From contig CANQQN010000086.1 in assembly GCA_947625995.1 (NCBI GenBank), forward strand, positions 1 through 7,874: a DNA stretch of 7,874 nt. The letters run 5' to 3'. Below the pieces are notes generated by a model. The model saw only the letters and a program-made list of their open reading frames with translations. It did not search any database and was not told the DNA's origin. This document shows positions 1-6,702 of this stretch, one piece after another; positions within the stretch are counted from its first letter, which is position 1; each line of letters starts with the position of its first letter. The translations under genes were made by a program, and so were the position numbers. Source of the DNA: an uncultured Lachnospiraceae bacterium (GTDB taxonomy: Bacteria > Bacillota > Clostridia > Lachnospirales > Lachnospiraceae).

Positions 1-30
1 AAAAATTTGACAAAAAAATACAGGCATTAT

Positions 31-93
31 GCGGCCTGCAGGTACTTTTTCTTTCATTCAACTGTCAAACTCCCGAAAAGTACCGCAGGCTGC
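31..93 (+). repeat. Long imperfect inverted repeat upstream of hpf (units A and B)
   Basis: Seen directly: positions 31-49 pair with 76-93. Nine contiguous pairs (41-49 with 76-84) are followed, after one bulged base (A40), by nine more (31-39 with 85-93, one of them G-T). The loop is about 26 nt. The paired unit has the core AGTACC(n)GCAGGC(T/C)GC. The same unit recurs a third time at 113-128, so arm B (79-94) has a competing partner. The structure lies upstream of the hpf promoter, so it belongs to a transcript that starts outside the window or is a DNA-level palindromic repeat. Whether it is a terminator part, an attenuator or a REP-like repeat cannot be decided here. Confidence 0.65.
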
Positions 94-140
94 GCGTAAA
101 CAAGTAAACTGCCGCAGTCTTCGGTACTATTTATTTCTTT
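79..140 (+). terminator. Candidate intrinsic terminator before hpf (units B and C)
   Basis: Seen directly: 79-85 (AGTACCG) pairs with 122-128 (CGGTACT). After one mismatch, 87-94 pairs with 113-120 (one G-T pair), giving about 15 pairs around an 18-nt loop. The 3' arm is followed by the T-rich stretch ATTTATTTCTTT at 129-140, which is what an intrinsic terminator on the + strand looks like, although the T run is interrupted. It would end transcription from a gene left of the window and insulate the hpf promoter just downstream. Arm B is shared with the upstream hairpin (31-93), so the two folds exclude each other. Confidence 0.5.
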
Positions 141-144
141 CCCC

Positions 145-173
145 TTTGCATTTGGGGAGAACTATGGTATAAT
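145..173 (+). promoter_or_regulatory. Extended -10 sigma-A promoter of hpf-secA
   Basis: A perfect TATAAT lies at 168-173. It is preceded by TG at 165-166 with one base between, the extended -10 pattern. A weaker -35 (TTTGCA, 145-150, four of six consensus positions) sits 17 nt upstream. The expected transcription start is near 180, giving a 5' leader of about 28 nt that holds the GGAGG ribosome binding site at 196-200. CCCC (141-144) and GGGG (154-157) flank the -35 and could pair, but this is a short stem and its relevance is uncertain. Confidence 0.8.
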
Positions 174-207
174 ATCCTCAAATCCACACAGAAATGGAGG
201 AAGGCTT

Positions 208-735
208 ATGCGTATTATCATTACAGGAAGAAATATGGATGTGACAGAAGGGCTGCGGTCTGCTATTAACGAAAAGCTGGGTAAGCTGGAACGTTTTTTT
301 GCGCCTGCAACAGAAGTGCTTGTGACATTGAGCGTGGAAAAAGAGCGTCAGAAGATCGAAGTCACCATTCCGGTCAAGGGCAATATCATCCGTTCGGAGC
401 AGGTCAGCAACGATATGTATGTGTCCATTGATCTGGTAGAGGAAGTCATTGAGCGTCAGTTAAAAAAATACAAAAATAAATTAAGCGACCAGCAGAAGAG
501 CGGCGGCAGTTTTAATCCGGAGTTTCTGGAAAAGGAATATGATTCTGAGGAGGAGATCCAGATCATCAGGACAAAGAAATTCGGTATCAAGCCCATGTAT
601 CCCGAGGATGCCTGCATCCAGATGGAACTGCTGGGGCATAATTTCTTTGTGTTCAGAAACGCAGAGACAGACGAGGTTAACGTTGTATATAAACGCAAAG
701 GCAATACCTACGGCCTGATCGAGCCGGAGTTTTAA
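208..735 (+). CDS. hpf: Long-form ribosome hibernation promoting factor (HPF/YfiA family)
   Basis: The 175-residue product has two parts. Residues 1 to about 97 match the S30AE/YfiA fold (starts MRIIITGRNMDVT, ends in the basic helix ERQLKKYKNK), which binds the 30S decoding region. A Ser/Glu-rich linker follows. The C-terminal module from about residue 118 (IIRTKKFGIKPMYPEDA... to LIEPEF) is the dimerisation domain found only in long HPFs. In the family, long HPF pairs two 70S ribosomes into inactive 100S dimers in stationary phase or stress. The ATG is supported by GGAGG at 196-200, seven bases upstream, and by the family N-terminus. The gene has its own extended -10 promoter and is followed by secA after 28 nt with no terminator, so the two are probably co-transcribed, the usual order in Bacillota. 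Length is normal for the family and no defects are seen. Confidence 0.96.
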   Translation: MRIIITGRNMDVTEGLRSAINEKLGKLERFFAPATEVLVTLSVEKERQKIEVTIPVKGNIIRSEQVSNDMYVSIDLVEEVIERQLKKYKNKLSDQQKSGGSFNPEFLEKEYDSEEEIQIIRTKKFGIKPMYPEDACIQMELLGHNFFVFRNAETDEVNVVYKRKGNTYGLIEPEF

Positions 736-763
736 TAGAAAGACATAGGAGTATAGAAAGATC

Positions 764-3325
764 ATGGGATTATTTGACAAGTTATTTGGTACCCATAGTG
801 AGCGTGAAGTGAAGATGATCATGCCCATTGTGGATAAGATCGAGGCGCTCCGCCCCCAGATGATGGAGATGAGCGACCAACAGCTTCGGGCAAAGACGGA
901 TGAATTCCGCAGCCGTCATCAGGCCGGAGAGACTCTGGACGATCTGCTTCCGGAGGCCTTCGCCGTTGTCCGGGAGGCCGCCAGAAGGACACTGGATATG
1001 GAGCACTATCGTGTACAGCTGATCGGCGGGATCATCCTTCATCAGGGCCGTATCGCTGAGATGCGCACCGGTGAAGGTAAGACGCTGGTATCCACTCTGC
1101 CGGCTTATCTGAATGCGCTGGACGGCAAGGGCGTTCACATTGTGACGGTTAACGACTATCTGGCAAAGCGTGACGCGGAGTGGATGGGCAAAGTACACGA
1201 ATTTCTTGGCGTTTCCGTGGGCGTGGTATTAAACGCCATGGATAATGATGAGAGACGGAAGGCCTACGCCTGCGATATCACCTATGTGACAAATAATGAA
1301 GTTGGTTTTGATTATCTGAGAGACAACATGGTAGTGCAGAAGGAGCGTCTGGTGCTTCGGGATCTGCATTATGCTATCATCGACGAGGTGGACTCCGTGC
1401 TCATCGACGAGGCCCGGACCCCGCTGATCATTTCCGGTCAGAGCGGCAAGTCCACGAAGCTCTACGAAGCCTGCGACATCCTTGCAAGGCAGTTAAAGAA
1501 GGGTGAAAGCAGGGAGCTTACGAAAATGGACGCCATCATGGGTCAGGACGTGGAGGAGACCGGTGATTTTATCGTCAATGAAAAAGATAAGGTCGTCAAC
1601 CTTACCGAAGAGGGCGTACAGAAGGTAGAGAAGTTCTTCCATCTGGAGAATCTGGCGGACGCGGAGAATCTGGAGATCCAGCACAATATCATCCTTGCCC
1701 TGCGGGCAAATTATCTGATGTTCAAAGATAAGGATTATGTTGTGAAGGATGATCAGGTGCTGATCGTGGATGAATTTACGGGACGTATCATGCCCGGCCG
1801 CCGGTACAGCGACGGCCTGCATCAGGCCATTGAGGCGAAGGAGCATGTGAAGGTCAAGAGAGAGAGCCGCACACTTGCTACCATCACCTTCCAGAATTAT
1901 TTCAACAAATATACGAAAAAGGCCGGCATGACCGGTACTGCTCTTACGGAGGAAAAGGAGTTCCGGGATATTTACGGTATGGACGTGATCGAGATCCCTA
2001 CCAACATGCCGGTGATCCGGATCGACCGGGAGGACGCCGTATACAAGAGCAAAAAAGAAAAGCTCCATGCGGTGGTGGACGCGGTGGCGGAGGCCCATGC
2101 AAAGGGGCAGCCGGTGCTTGTGGGCACCATTACCATCGAGGCTTCTGAGGAGCTTTCCGGTATGCTGAAGCGCCGGGGCATCCAGCACAACGTGCTCAAT
2201 GCCAAGTTCCATGAGCTGGAGGCGGAGATCGTTGCGCAGGCAGGCCAGCACGGCGCGGTGACCATCGCTACCAACATGGCAGGCCGTGGTACGGATATCA
2301 AGCTGGATGAAGAGGCAAGGGCAGCCGGCGGTTTAAAGATCATCGGCACAGAGCGCCATGAGTCCAGACGTATCGACAATCAGCTGCGAGGCCGTTCCGG
2401 ACGTCAGGGCGATCCCGGTGAATCCAGATTTTACATTTCTCTGGAGGACGATCTGTTGCGCCTGTTCGGCTCCGAGCGTTTGATCGGCGTGTTCAATACC
2501 CTCGGCATTCAGGAGAATGAGGAGATCGAGCACAAGATGCTTTCCAGCACCATTGAGAAAGCCCAGAAGAAGATCGAGGGCAACAATTACGGCATCCGTA
2601 AGAATCTGCTGGAGTACGATCAGGTTATGAATGAGCAGCGTGAGATCATCTATGAGGAACGCCGCCGGGTGCTGGACGGTGAAAACATGCGCGGCGCAGT
2701 GCTGAAAATGGTGGAAGATATCATCGATTCGGTAGTTGACCGCTGTTTTGGGGAAGACCAGACCCATGAGGAATGGGATCTTAACCAGTTCAATGCAGAA
2801 CTGCTCAGCTATATTCCTATGGCGCCGGTGACTGTGGAAGACGTAAAGGATATGAGAAAAGCGGACGTCAAAGACTGGCTGAAGGAAAGGGCTCTGAAGC
2901 TCTATGAGCAGAAGGAGGCCGAATTCCCGGAACCTGAAAATATGCGCGAAGTGGAACGGGTTGTGCTGCTGCGCAGCATCGACACCAAGTGGATGGCCCA
3001 CATCGACGATATGGATCAGCTTCGTCAGGGCGTGGGGCTGCAGGCTTATGGCCAGAAGGATCCGCTGGTGGAATATAAGATGAGCGGGTATCAGATGTTT
3101 GACGAGATGACTCACGCCATCAAGGAGGACACCGTCCGGATGCTCTACCGCATCAAGATCGAGCAGAAGGTAGAGCGTGAAGAGGTGGCGAAGGTGACCG
3201 GCACCAACAAGGACGATACGGCAGTAAGAGGCCCCAAGAAAAGGGAGAATCAGAAGATTTATCCCAACGATCCCTGCCCCTGCGGAAGCGGCAAGAAATA
3301 TAAGCAGTGCTGCGGCAGGAAATAA
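764..3325 (+). CDS. secA: Preprotein translocase ATPase SecA
   Basis: This is the motor ATPase that drives preproteins through the SecYEG channel at the cytoplasmic membrane. The 853-residue product is full length. Visible motifs, in order: Walker A MRTGEGKT with Lys106; Walker B/DEVD at 207-210 followed by SVLIDEARTPLIISG; the preprotein cross-linking region at roughly 220-370; GMTGT at 388-392; the second nucleotide-binding domain with the arginine-finger motif GRSGRQGD at 543-550; the helical scaffold/wing region; and a C-terminal zinc-binding tail CPCGSGKKYKQCCG with Cys838, Cys840, Cys849 and Cys850. The tail is the SecC-type module that contacts SecB or ribosomes in other bacteria. The start at MGLFDKLFG is the family start. 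The best Shine-Dalgarno match, AGGAG at 747-751, lies 12 nt away, somewhat long. It is downstream of hpf and probably in the same transcript. No missing key residue is seen. Confidence 0.98.
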   Translation: MGLFDKLFGTHSEREVKMIMPIVDKIEALRPQMMEMSDQQLRAKTDEFRSRHQAGETLDDLLPEAFAVVREAARRTLDMEHYRVQLIGGIILHQGRIAEMRTGEGKTLVSTLPAYLNALDGKGVHIVTVNDYLAKRDAEWMGKVHEFLGVSVGVVLNAMDNDERRKAYACDITYVTNNEVGFDYLRDNMVVQKERLVLRDLHYAIIDEVDSVLIDEARTPLIISGQSGKSTKLYEACDILARQLKKGESRELTKMDAIMGQDVEETGDFIVNEKDKVVNLTEEGVQKVEKFFHLENLADAENLEIQHNIILALRANYLMFKDKDYVVKDDQVLIVDEFTGRIMPGRRYSDGLHQAIEAKEHVKVKRESRTLATITFQNYFNKYTKKAGMTGTALTEEKEFRDIYGMDVIEIPTNMPVIRIDREDAVYKSKKEKLHAVVDAVAEAHAKGQPVLVGTITIEASEELSGMLKRRGIQHNVLNAKFHELEAEIVAQAGQHGAVTIATNMAGRGTDIKLDEEARAAGGLKIIGTERHESRRIDNQLRGRSGRQGDPGESRFYISLEDDLLRLFGSERLIGVFNTLGIQENEEIEHKMLSSTIEKAQKKIEGNNYGIRKNLLEYDQVMNEQREIIYEERRRVLDGENMRGAVLKMVEDIIDSVVDRCFGEDQTHEEWDLNQFNAELLSYIPMAPVTVEDVKDMRKADVKDWLKERALKLYEQKEAEFPEPENMREVERVVLLRSIDTKWMAHIDDMDQLRQGVGLQAYGQKDPLVEYKMSGYQMFDEMTHAIKEDTVRMLYRIKIEQKVEREEVAKVTGTNKDDTAVRGPKKRENQKIYPNDPCPCGSGKKYKQCCGRK

Positions 3326-3367
3326 GATCAGGACGTTTTGACCGGCTGTAGAAAAGACGACTTGAAA

Positions 3368-3406
3368 GGCCGCCGGAAATGGCGGTCGGCCGTTGGTTTA
3401 TTTCAA
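3368..3406 (+). terminator. GC-rich hairpin after secA, possible weak terminator
   Basis: GGCCGCC at 3368-3374 pairs with GGCGGTC at 3381-3387 (seven pairs, one G-T) around the six-base loop GGAAAT. An alternative pairing GGCCG/CGGCC (3368-3372 with 3387-3391) is also possible. The following bases (GTTGGTTTATTTC) are T-rich but interrupted, so termination may be only partial. No convincing promoter for prfB was found between this hairpin and its start, so read-through from hpf-secA into prfB is plausible. Confidence 0.4.
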
Positions 3407-3430
3407 AGCAAAAATAAAGAATTATAAATA

Positions 3431-3437
3431 GAGGTGA
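3431..3437 (+). promoter_or_regulatory. Ribosome binding site fixing the GTG start of prfB
   Basis: GAGGTGA lies six bases before GTG at 3444-3446, a strong match to the 16S anti-Shine-Dalgarno sequence. It marks the true start of prfB in the zero frame, upstream of the in-frame TGA. The stretch encoding most of the protein has no such site ahead of its first possible start (TTG at 3523). Confidence 0.85.
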
Positions 3438-3443
3438 TAAAAA

Positions 3444-4560
3444 GTGGTTGAATTGGATCAGATGAAGCAGGAGCTTCTGGCATACGAGACGCCGCTTAAG
3501 GAAGTAAGGGATTCACTTTGACTTGGCTAACAAGGAAAAGCGGATCGAAGAATTAGAACGTGAGATGGAGGTTCCCGACTTCTGGAACAGAAGCGACGCC
3601 CAGAACGCCATGAAGGAGCTTTCCGTCTTAAAAGACGCAAGAGACACTTATGCCGCTCTTGTGAGAGGCTATGAGGACATTGAGACGCTGTTGGAGATGG
3701 GCTATGAGGAGAACGACCCGGATTTGATCCCTGAGATCCAGAGCGCGCTGGATGAATTTAAAAAGACCTTCGACGGGATCACCATCCGGACGTTGCTGTC
3801 GGAGGAATACGATAAGGACAATGCTATCCTGAAGCTGAACGCCGGCGCCGGCGGCACCGAGTCCTGCGATTGGGCGGGTATGCTGTACCGCATGTACACC
3901 AGATGGGCGGAACGGAAAGGTTATTCCGTGGAGGTGCTGGACTATCTGGACGGCGAGGAAGCGGGCATCAAATCCGTCACCTTTCAGGTGAACGGCGAGA
4001 ACGCATACGGCTATCTGAAATCCGAAAAAGGCGTGCACCGTCTGGTGCGTATTTCTCCTTTTAATGCGCAGGGCAAGCGGCAGACCTCTTTCGTGTCGCT
4101 GGATGTGATGCCGGACATTGAGGAAGATCTGGATATCGACATCAACGAGGACGATCTGCGGATCGATACCTACCGGAGCAGCGGCGCCGGGGGACAGCAT
4201 ATCAATAAGACGTCTTCCGCGGTGCGTATCACCCATATTCCCACAGGTACCGTTGTGCAGTGCCAGAATGAGCGTTCCCAGCACAGCAACAAGGATAAGG
4301 CCATGCAGATGCTGAAAGCGAAGCTGTATCTGCTGAAGAAGGAAGCAAATGCGGAGAAGCTTTCGGATATTCGCGGCGAGGTCAAGGAGATCGCATGGGG
4401 CAATCAGATCCGTTCTTACGTGCTGCAGCCCTATACGCTGGTAAAGGATCACCGCACCAATGCAGAAAATGGAAATACAGGAGCGGTACTGGACGGCGAC
4501 ATCGACTTGTTTATCAATGAATATTTAAAATGGAACAGTAAAAACAGCCCCTCAGACTGA
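3444..4560 (+). CDS. prfB: Peptide chain release factor 2, expressed by programmed +1 frameshift
   Basis: RF2 reads UGA and UAA stop codons and triggers hydrolysis of peptidyl-tRNA. The coding region starts at GTG 3444, runs 25 codons (VELDQMKQELLAYE... to RDSL), meets TGA at 3519-3521, then continues in the +1 frame from GAC at 3520 to the TGA at 4558-4560. The joined product is about 371 residues, the normal RF2 length. In full-length numbering, the anticodon-like SPF tripeptide that recognises UGA is at 204-206, and the catalytic GGQ (SSGAGGQHINKTSSAV) is at 249-251, both close to the E. coli positions. The N-terminal helical domain lies in roughly the first 110 residues. An annotation starting at TTG 3523 would lose the first 26 residues. 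The gene follows hpf-secA after 118 nt, the conserved order in Bacillota. Expression is probably autoregulated: low RF2 slows UGA termination and favours the frameshift. Confidence 0.97.
3504..3522 (+). promoter_or_regulatory. prfB programmed +1 frameshift signal
   Basis: The site reads AGG GAT TCA CTT TGA C: an internal Shine-Dalgarno-like AAGGG (3506-3510), two codons, the slippery Leu codon CTT (3516-3518), then the poor-context stop TGA followed by C. The spacing between AGG (3507-3509) and CTT is the same as in the well-known E. coli prfB site (AGG GGG TAT CTT TGA C), and TGA is codon 26 as it is there. The peptidyl-tRNA slips from CTT to TTT, so the next codon read is GAC (Asp). Confidence 0.95.
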
Positions 4561-4574
4561 GGGGTTGTCTTTTG
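4544..4574 (+). terminator. Rho-independent terminator overlapping the prfB stop codon
   Basis: ACAGCCCCTCA (4544-4554) pairs with TGAGGGGTTGT (4558-4568), eleven pairs with one G-T, around the three-base loop GAC. A T-rich tail (CTTTT) follows at 4569-4573. The prfB stop codon TGA (4558-4560) is the first triplet of the 3' arm, so coding sequence and terminator overlap. An A run at 4540-4544 on the other side would give a T run on the - strand, so it could work in both directions, but no - strand gene is present here. Ribosomes ending translation on the hairpin could reduce its efficiency and allow read-through into the MATE gene. Confidence 0.8.
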
Positions 4575-4606
4575 TGCCTGAAAAAGTGGCGCAAACGCTT
4601 TGGAAT

Positions 4607-4610
4607 GAGG
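4607..4610 (+). promoter_or_regulatory. Ribosome binding site choosing ATG 4617 for the MATE gene
   Basis: GAGG is placed six bases before ATG 4617. The longer in-frame alternative, TTG at 4572, lies in the terminator tail with no ribosome binding site and would add a basic, non-conserved 15-residue extension (MCLKKWRKRFG...). The ATG start is therefore preferred. Confidence 0.75.
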
Positions 4611-4616
4611 ATTTTT

Positions 4617-5975
4617 ATGTATGAGATCACTGCAAAAAAAGAGATGTTTACGGGAAGCCAGCTTGTGAAGCTGATCATTCCTCTGATCATAGAGCAGATG
4701 CTGGGCGTGCTGGTGGGCATGGCGGACACGGTGATGGTCTCCTCTGTGGGGGAAGCGGCGGTATCCGGCGTGTCTCTGGTAGATACCATCAACGTCCTTT
4801 ATTTTACGGTGTTTTCCGCGCTGACCACCGGCGGCGCGGTGGTGGCGTCCCAGTACATTGGCGCCGGAGATAAGGAAGCCTCCTGTAAGGCGGCCAATCA
4901 GCTTTTGACCGCGTCGGTTACGGTGGCGATGGCGTTGATGCTGATCAGCCTGTTCGGTCATAAGCTGATCCTGCGGACGGTGTTTGGAAAGATAGACAGC
5001 GATGTGATGGCAAATGCCCAGACGTATTTTCTCATCCTGTCGCTGTCGCTGCCGTTTATGGCTATGTATAATTCCGGCGCTTCTCTGTTCCGTTCCATGG
5101 GGAATTCCAAGATTTCCATGGTTGCTTCACTTGTGATGAATGTGTTAAATATAGGCGGGAATGCCCTGTTTTTGTACGGCTTTCATATGGGCGTCGCAGG
5201 CGTTGCCACCGCGTCTTTGATCTCTCGGATCGTCGCCGCGGCAATTCTGTTGTTTTTGCTCAGGAACAGGGAATACATACTGCATCTGGAGTGGAAATAT
5301 CTGCTGCACTTTGACAGGAGCATGGTGAAGAAGATCTTACATATCGGCGTACCCAATAGTCTGGAGACAGGTATCTTTCAGATCGGCAAGATCCTCGTTC
5401 TGAGCCTTGTCACGGGATTTGGTTCCAAGGCGCTTGCGGCCAACGCGGTCTCCAATACGGTAGCGACCTTTCAGACGCTGTCCGGCGGCGCCATCGGTCT
5501 TGGCGTGGTTACCGTGGTGGGGCAGTGCGTAGGCGCAGGCGAATTCGGACAGGCAAAGCGGTACACGCTGAAACTGCTTGCGACAGCCTACAGTATCATG
5601 ACGCTGATCAATATTTTTGCTATACTGAACGCACCGTGGCTGGCCCATCTGTTTCACCTGACTCCGGAGGCGGTTACCCTTGCGGTGCAGATCATCCGTT
5701 ACCACGGCATATGCTGCATCCTCATCTGGCCGGCAGCGTTTACCCTGCCAAACGCCCTTCGGGCGGCGGGAGATGTGAAATATCCCATGGTGGTGGCGAT
5801 CTTTTCCATGTGGGTGTTCCGGGTCGGCTTCGGCTATCTGATCGGTCAGGCAATGGGGGTCGGTGTTCTCGGCGTGTGGATCGCCATGAGCATAGACTGG
5901 GTATTTCGCGCGATCTGCTTTGGCGTGCGGTTTGCCGGGAAAAAGTGGCAGCAATTCAGTGTGGTGCGGTCATAG
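4617..5975 (+). CDS. MATE family efflux transporter (Na+ or H+ coupled drug antiporter type)
   Basis: The 452-residue membrane protein has the length and layout of MATE transporters: twelve predicted hydrophobic segments in two related halves. The first half begins after a short polar N-terminus with LVKLIIPLIIEQMLGVLVGMADTVMVS and continues GEAAVSGVSLVD, typical of the bacterial DinF/NorM-like branch. The cytoplasmic loop LFRSMGNSK is the usual conserved segment before the seventh-helix region. The second half restarts at HIGVPNSLETGIFQIGK. Relatives export cationic drugs, dyes or metabolites by cation antiport, but the substrate here cannot be predicted. It follows prfB after a terminator, with no good promoter of its own in the 46 nt gap, so it probably depends on read-through or a promoter inside the end of prfB. 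No terminator is visible after it. The function class is firm; the subfamily and substrate are not. Confidence 0.93.
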   Translation: MYEITAKKEMFTGSQLVKLIIPLIIEQMLGVLVGMADTVMVSSVGEAAVSGVSLVDTINVLYFTVFSALTTGGAVVASQYIGAGDKEASCKAANQLLTASVTVAMALMLISLFGHKLILRTVFGKIDSDVMANAQTYFLILSLSLPFMAMYNSGASLFRSMGNSKISMVASLVMNVLNIGGNALFLYGFHMGVAGVATASLISRIVAAAILLFLLRNREYILHLEWKYLLHFDRSMVKKILHIGVPNSLETGIFQIGKILVLSLVTGFGSKALAANAVSNTVATFQTLSGGAIGLGVVTVVGQCVGAGEFGQAKRYTLKLLATAYSIMTLINIFAILNAPWLAHLFHLTPEAVTLAVQIIRYHGICCILIWPAAFTLPNALRAAGDVKYPMVVAIFSMWVFRVGFGYLIGQAMGVGVLGVWIAMSIDWVFRAICFGVRFAGKKWQQFSVVRS

Positions 5976-5978
5976 AGG

Positions 5979-6007
5979 TTGACAAGGCACCGCCGGGATC
6001 ATAAAAT
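5979..6007 (+). promoter_or_regulatory. Near-consensus sigma-A promoter of the rraA-like/uxaA-like operon
   Basis: A perfect TTGACA (5979-5984) is separated by exactly 17 nt from TAAAAT (6002-6007, five of six consensus positions). The expected start of transcription is near 6014, giving a leader of only about 20 nt before the rraA-like start, with the ribosome binding site at 6019-6028. The -35 begins four bases after the MATE stop codon. This separates the catabolic genes from the upstream transporter. No clear operator palindrome overlaps it; the GC-rich spacer contains CACCGCCGGGATC, without obvious dyad symmetry. Confidence 0.85.
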
Positions 6008-6018
6008 AGAATATTAGA

Positions 6019-6028
6019 AAGGCGGGAT
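6019..6028 (+). promoter_or_regulatory. Ribosome binding site of the rraA-like gene
   Basis: AAGGCGGGAT starts 15 nt before ATG 6034. The identical ten bases occur at the identical distance before the large UxaA-type subunit (7041-7050, ATG 7056). The site fixes the ATG at 6034. Confidence 0.65.
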
Positions 6029-6033
6029 GACTC

Positions 6034-6702
6034 ATGGCGATGGAGTTTGCAAGTGAAAAAGAATTGTTTGACGTGATGAAGGAAAAGCTGTATACCCCGG
6101 TGGTAGGGGACATTCTGGATGGCATGGGATATATGCACCAGTTTTTGCCTCCCTATATCCGCCCCATGAAGGACGAGATGAAGATCGCAGGGAAGGCCAT
6201 GACCGTGTTGATGATCGACGTGTTTGGCCCTCAGGAGAAGCCCTTTGGAAGGCTCTGTGAATGTCTGGATCAGATCCAAGAAAATGAGATCTACATCTGT
6301 ACCGGCGGCACCAAGCGTTGTGCATACTGGGGCGAGTTGCTTACGGCGACGGCAAAGACCAGAGGCGGCAACGGCGCGGTGATCGACGGCTATCACAGGG
6401 ATACCCCTAAGGTACTGGAGCAGAATTGGCCGGTGTTCAGCACAGGCTGTTATGCCCAGGATTCCAGTGTGCGTACGCAGGTGGTGGATTATCGCTGCCA
6501 GATCGAGATCGGGCAGGTGACCATTAACGACGGGGATTACATATTCGGCGACGTGGACGGCGTGGTGATCATTCCTAAGGAAGTCGCCCCGCAGGTCATT
6601 GAAGAGGCCCTTGAAAAAGCAAGCAAGGAAAAAGGCTTGCGCAAGGCTGTGGAGGGCGGTATGCCGGTAACAAAGGCGTTTGAGATATTTGGGGTATTGT
6701 GA
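6034..6702 (+). CDS. RraA-like protein, probable class II keto-acid aldolase/decarboxylase
   Basis: The 222-residue protein belongs to the RraA / HMG-aldolase-like superfamily, often mislabelled demethylmenaquinone methyltransferase. Visible family signatures are TPVVGDILDGMGY near residues 21-33, IAGKAMTV (51-58), YWGELLTATAKTRGGNGAVIDGYHRD (98-123) and GDVDGVVIIPKE (172-183). The Arg122-Asp123 pair matches the Arg-Asp that in characterised bacterial 4-hydroxy-4-methyl-2-oxoglutarate aldolases helps bind substrate and the divalent metal. It is clearly longer than the E. coli RNase E inhibitor RraA (about 161 residues), so an enzymatic role is more likely than RNase control. It is first in an operon with a split UxaA-type dehydratase, which points to retro-aldol cleavage or decarboxylation of a keto acid made during sugar-acid breakdown. 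That is inference, and the substrate is unknown. It ends in TGA overlapping the next ATG. Confidence 0.88.
   Translation: MAMEFASEKELFDVMKEKLYTPVVGDILDGMGYMHQFLPPYIRPMKDEMKIAGKAMTVLMIDVFGPQEKPFGRLCECLDQIQENEIYICTGGTKRCAYWGELLTATAKTRGGNGAVIDGYHRDTPKVLEQNWPVFSTGCYAQDSSVRTQVVDYRCQIEIGQVTINDGDYIFGDVDGVVIIPKEVAPQVIEEALEKASKEKGLRKAVEGGMPVTKAFEIFGVL

Noticed and set aside
7..35. TTGACA at 7-12 as the -35 of a promoter reading into the window
   Set aside because: No acceptable -10 at 16-18 nt. The nearest AT-rich hexamer (CATTAT, 25-30) is only 12 nt away and 30-35 is TGCGGC.
1493..2251. Long - strand open frames inside secA (also 2333-3115) and inside prfB (3628-4452)
   Set aside because: They are antisense to well-supported genes, their His/Leu-rich translations look like reverse complements of GC-rich coding sequence, and no protein family is recognisable.
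3393..3430. Possible promoter directly before prfB (TATAAA at 3423-3428)
   Set aside because: No matching -35 at the right distance, and the expected transcript start would fall in the ribosome binding site at 3431-3437, leaving no leader.
4572..4616. Longer MATE protein starting at TTG 4572
   Set aside because: It lies in the terminator tail, lacks a ribosome binding site, and adds a basic segment unlike MATE N-termini; ATG 4617 has GAGG at proper spacing.
5525..6004. 159-codon + strand open frame overlapping the end of the MATE gene
   Set aside because: It is the out-of-frame shadow of the MATE coding sequence, Arg/Gly/His-rich with no membrane pattern or domain, and runs through the -35 region of the next promoter.
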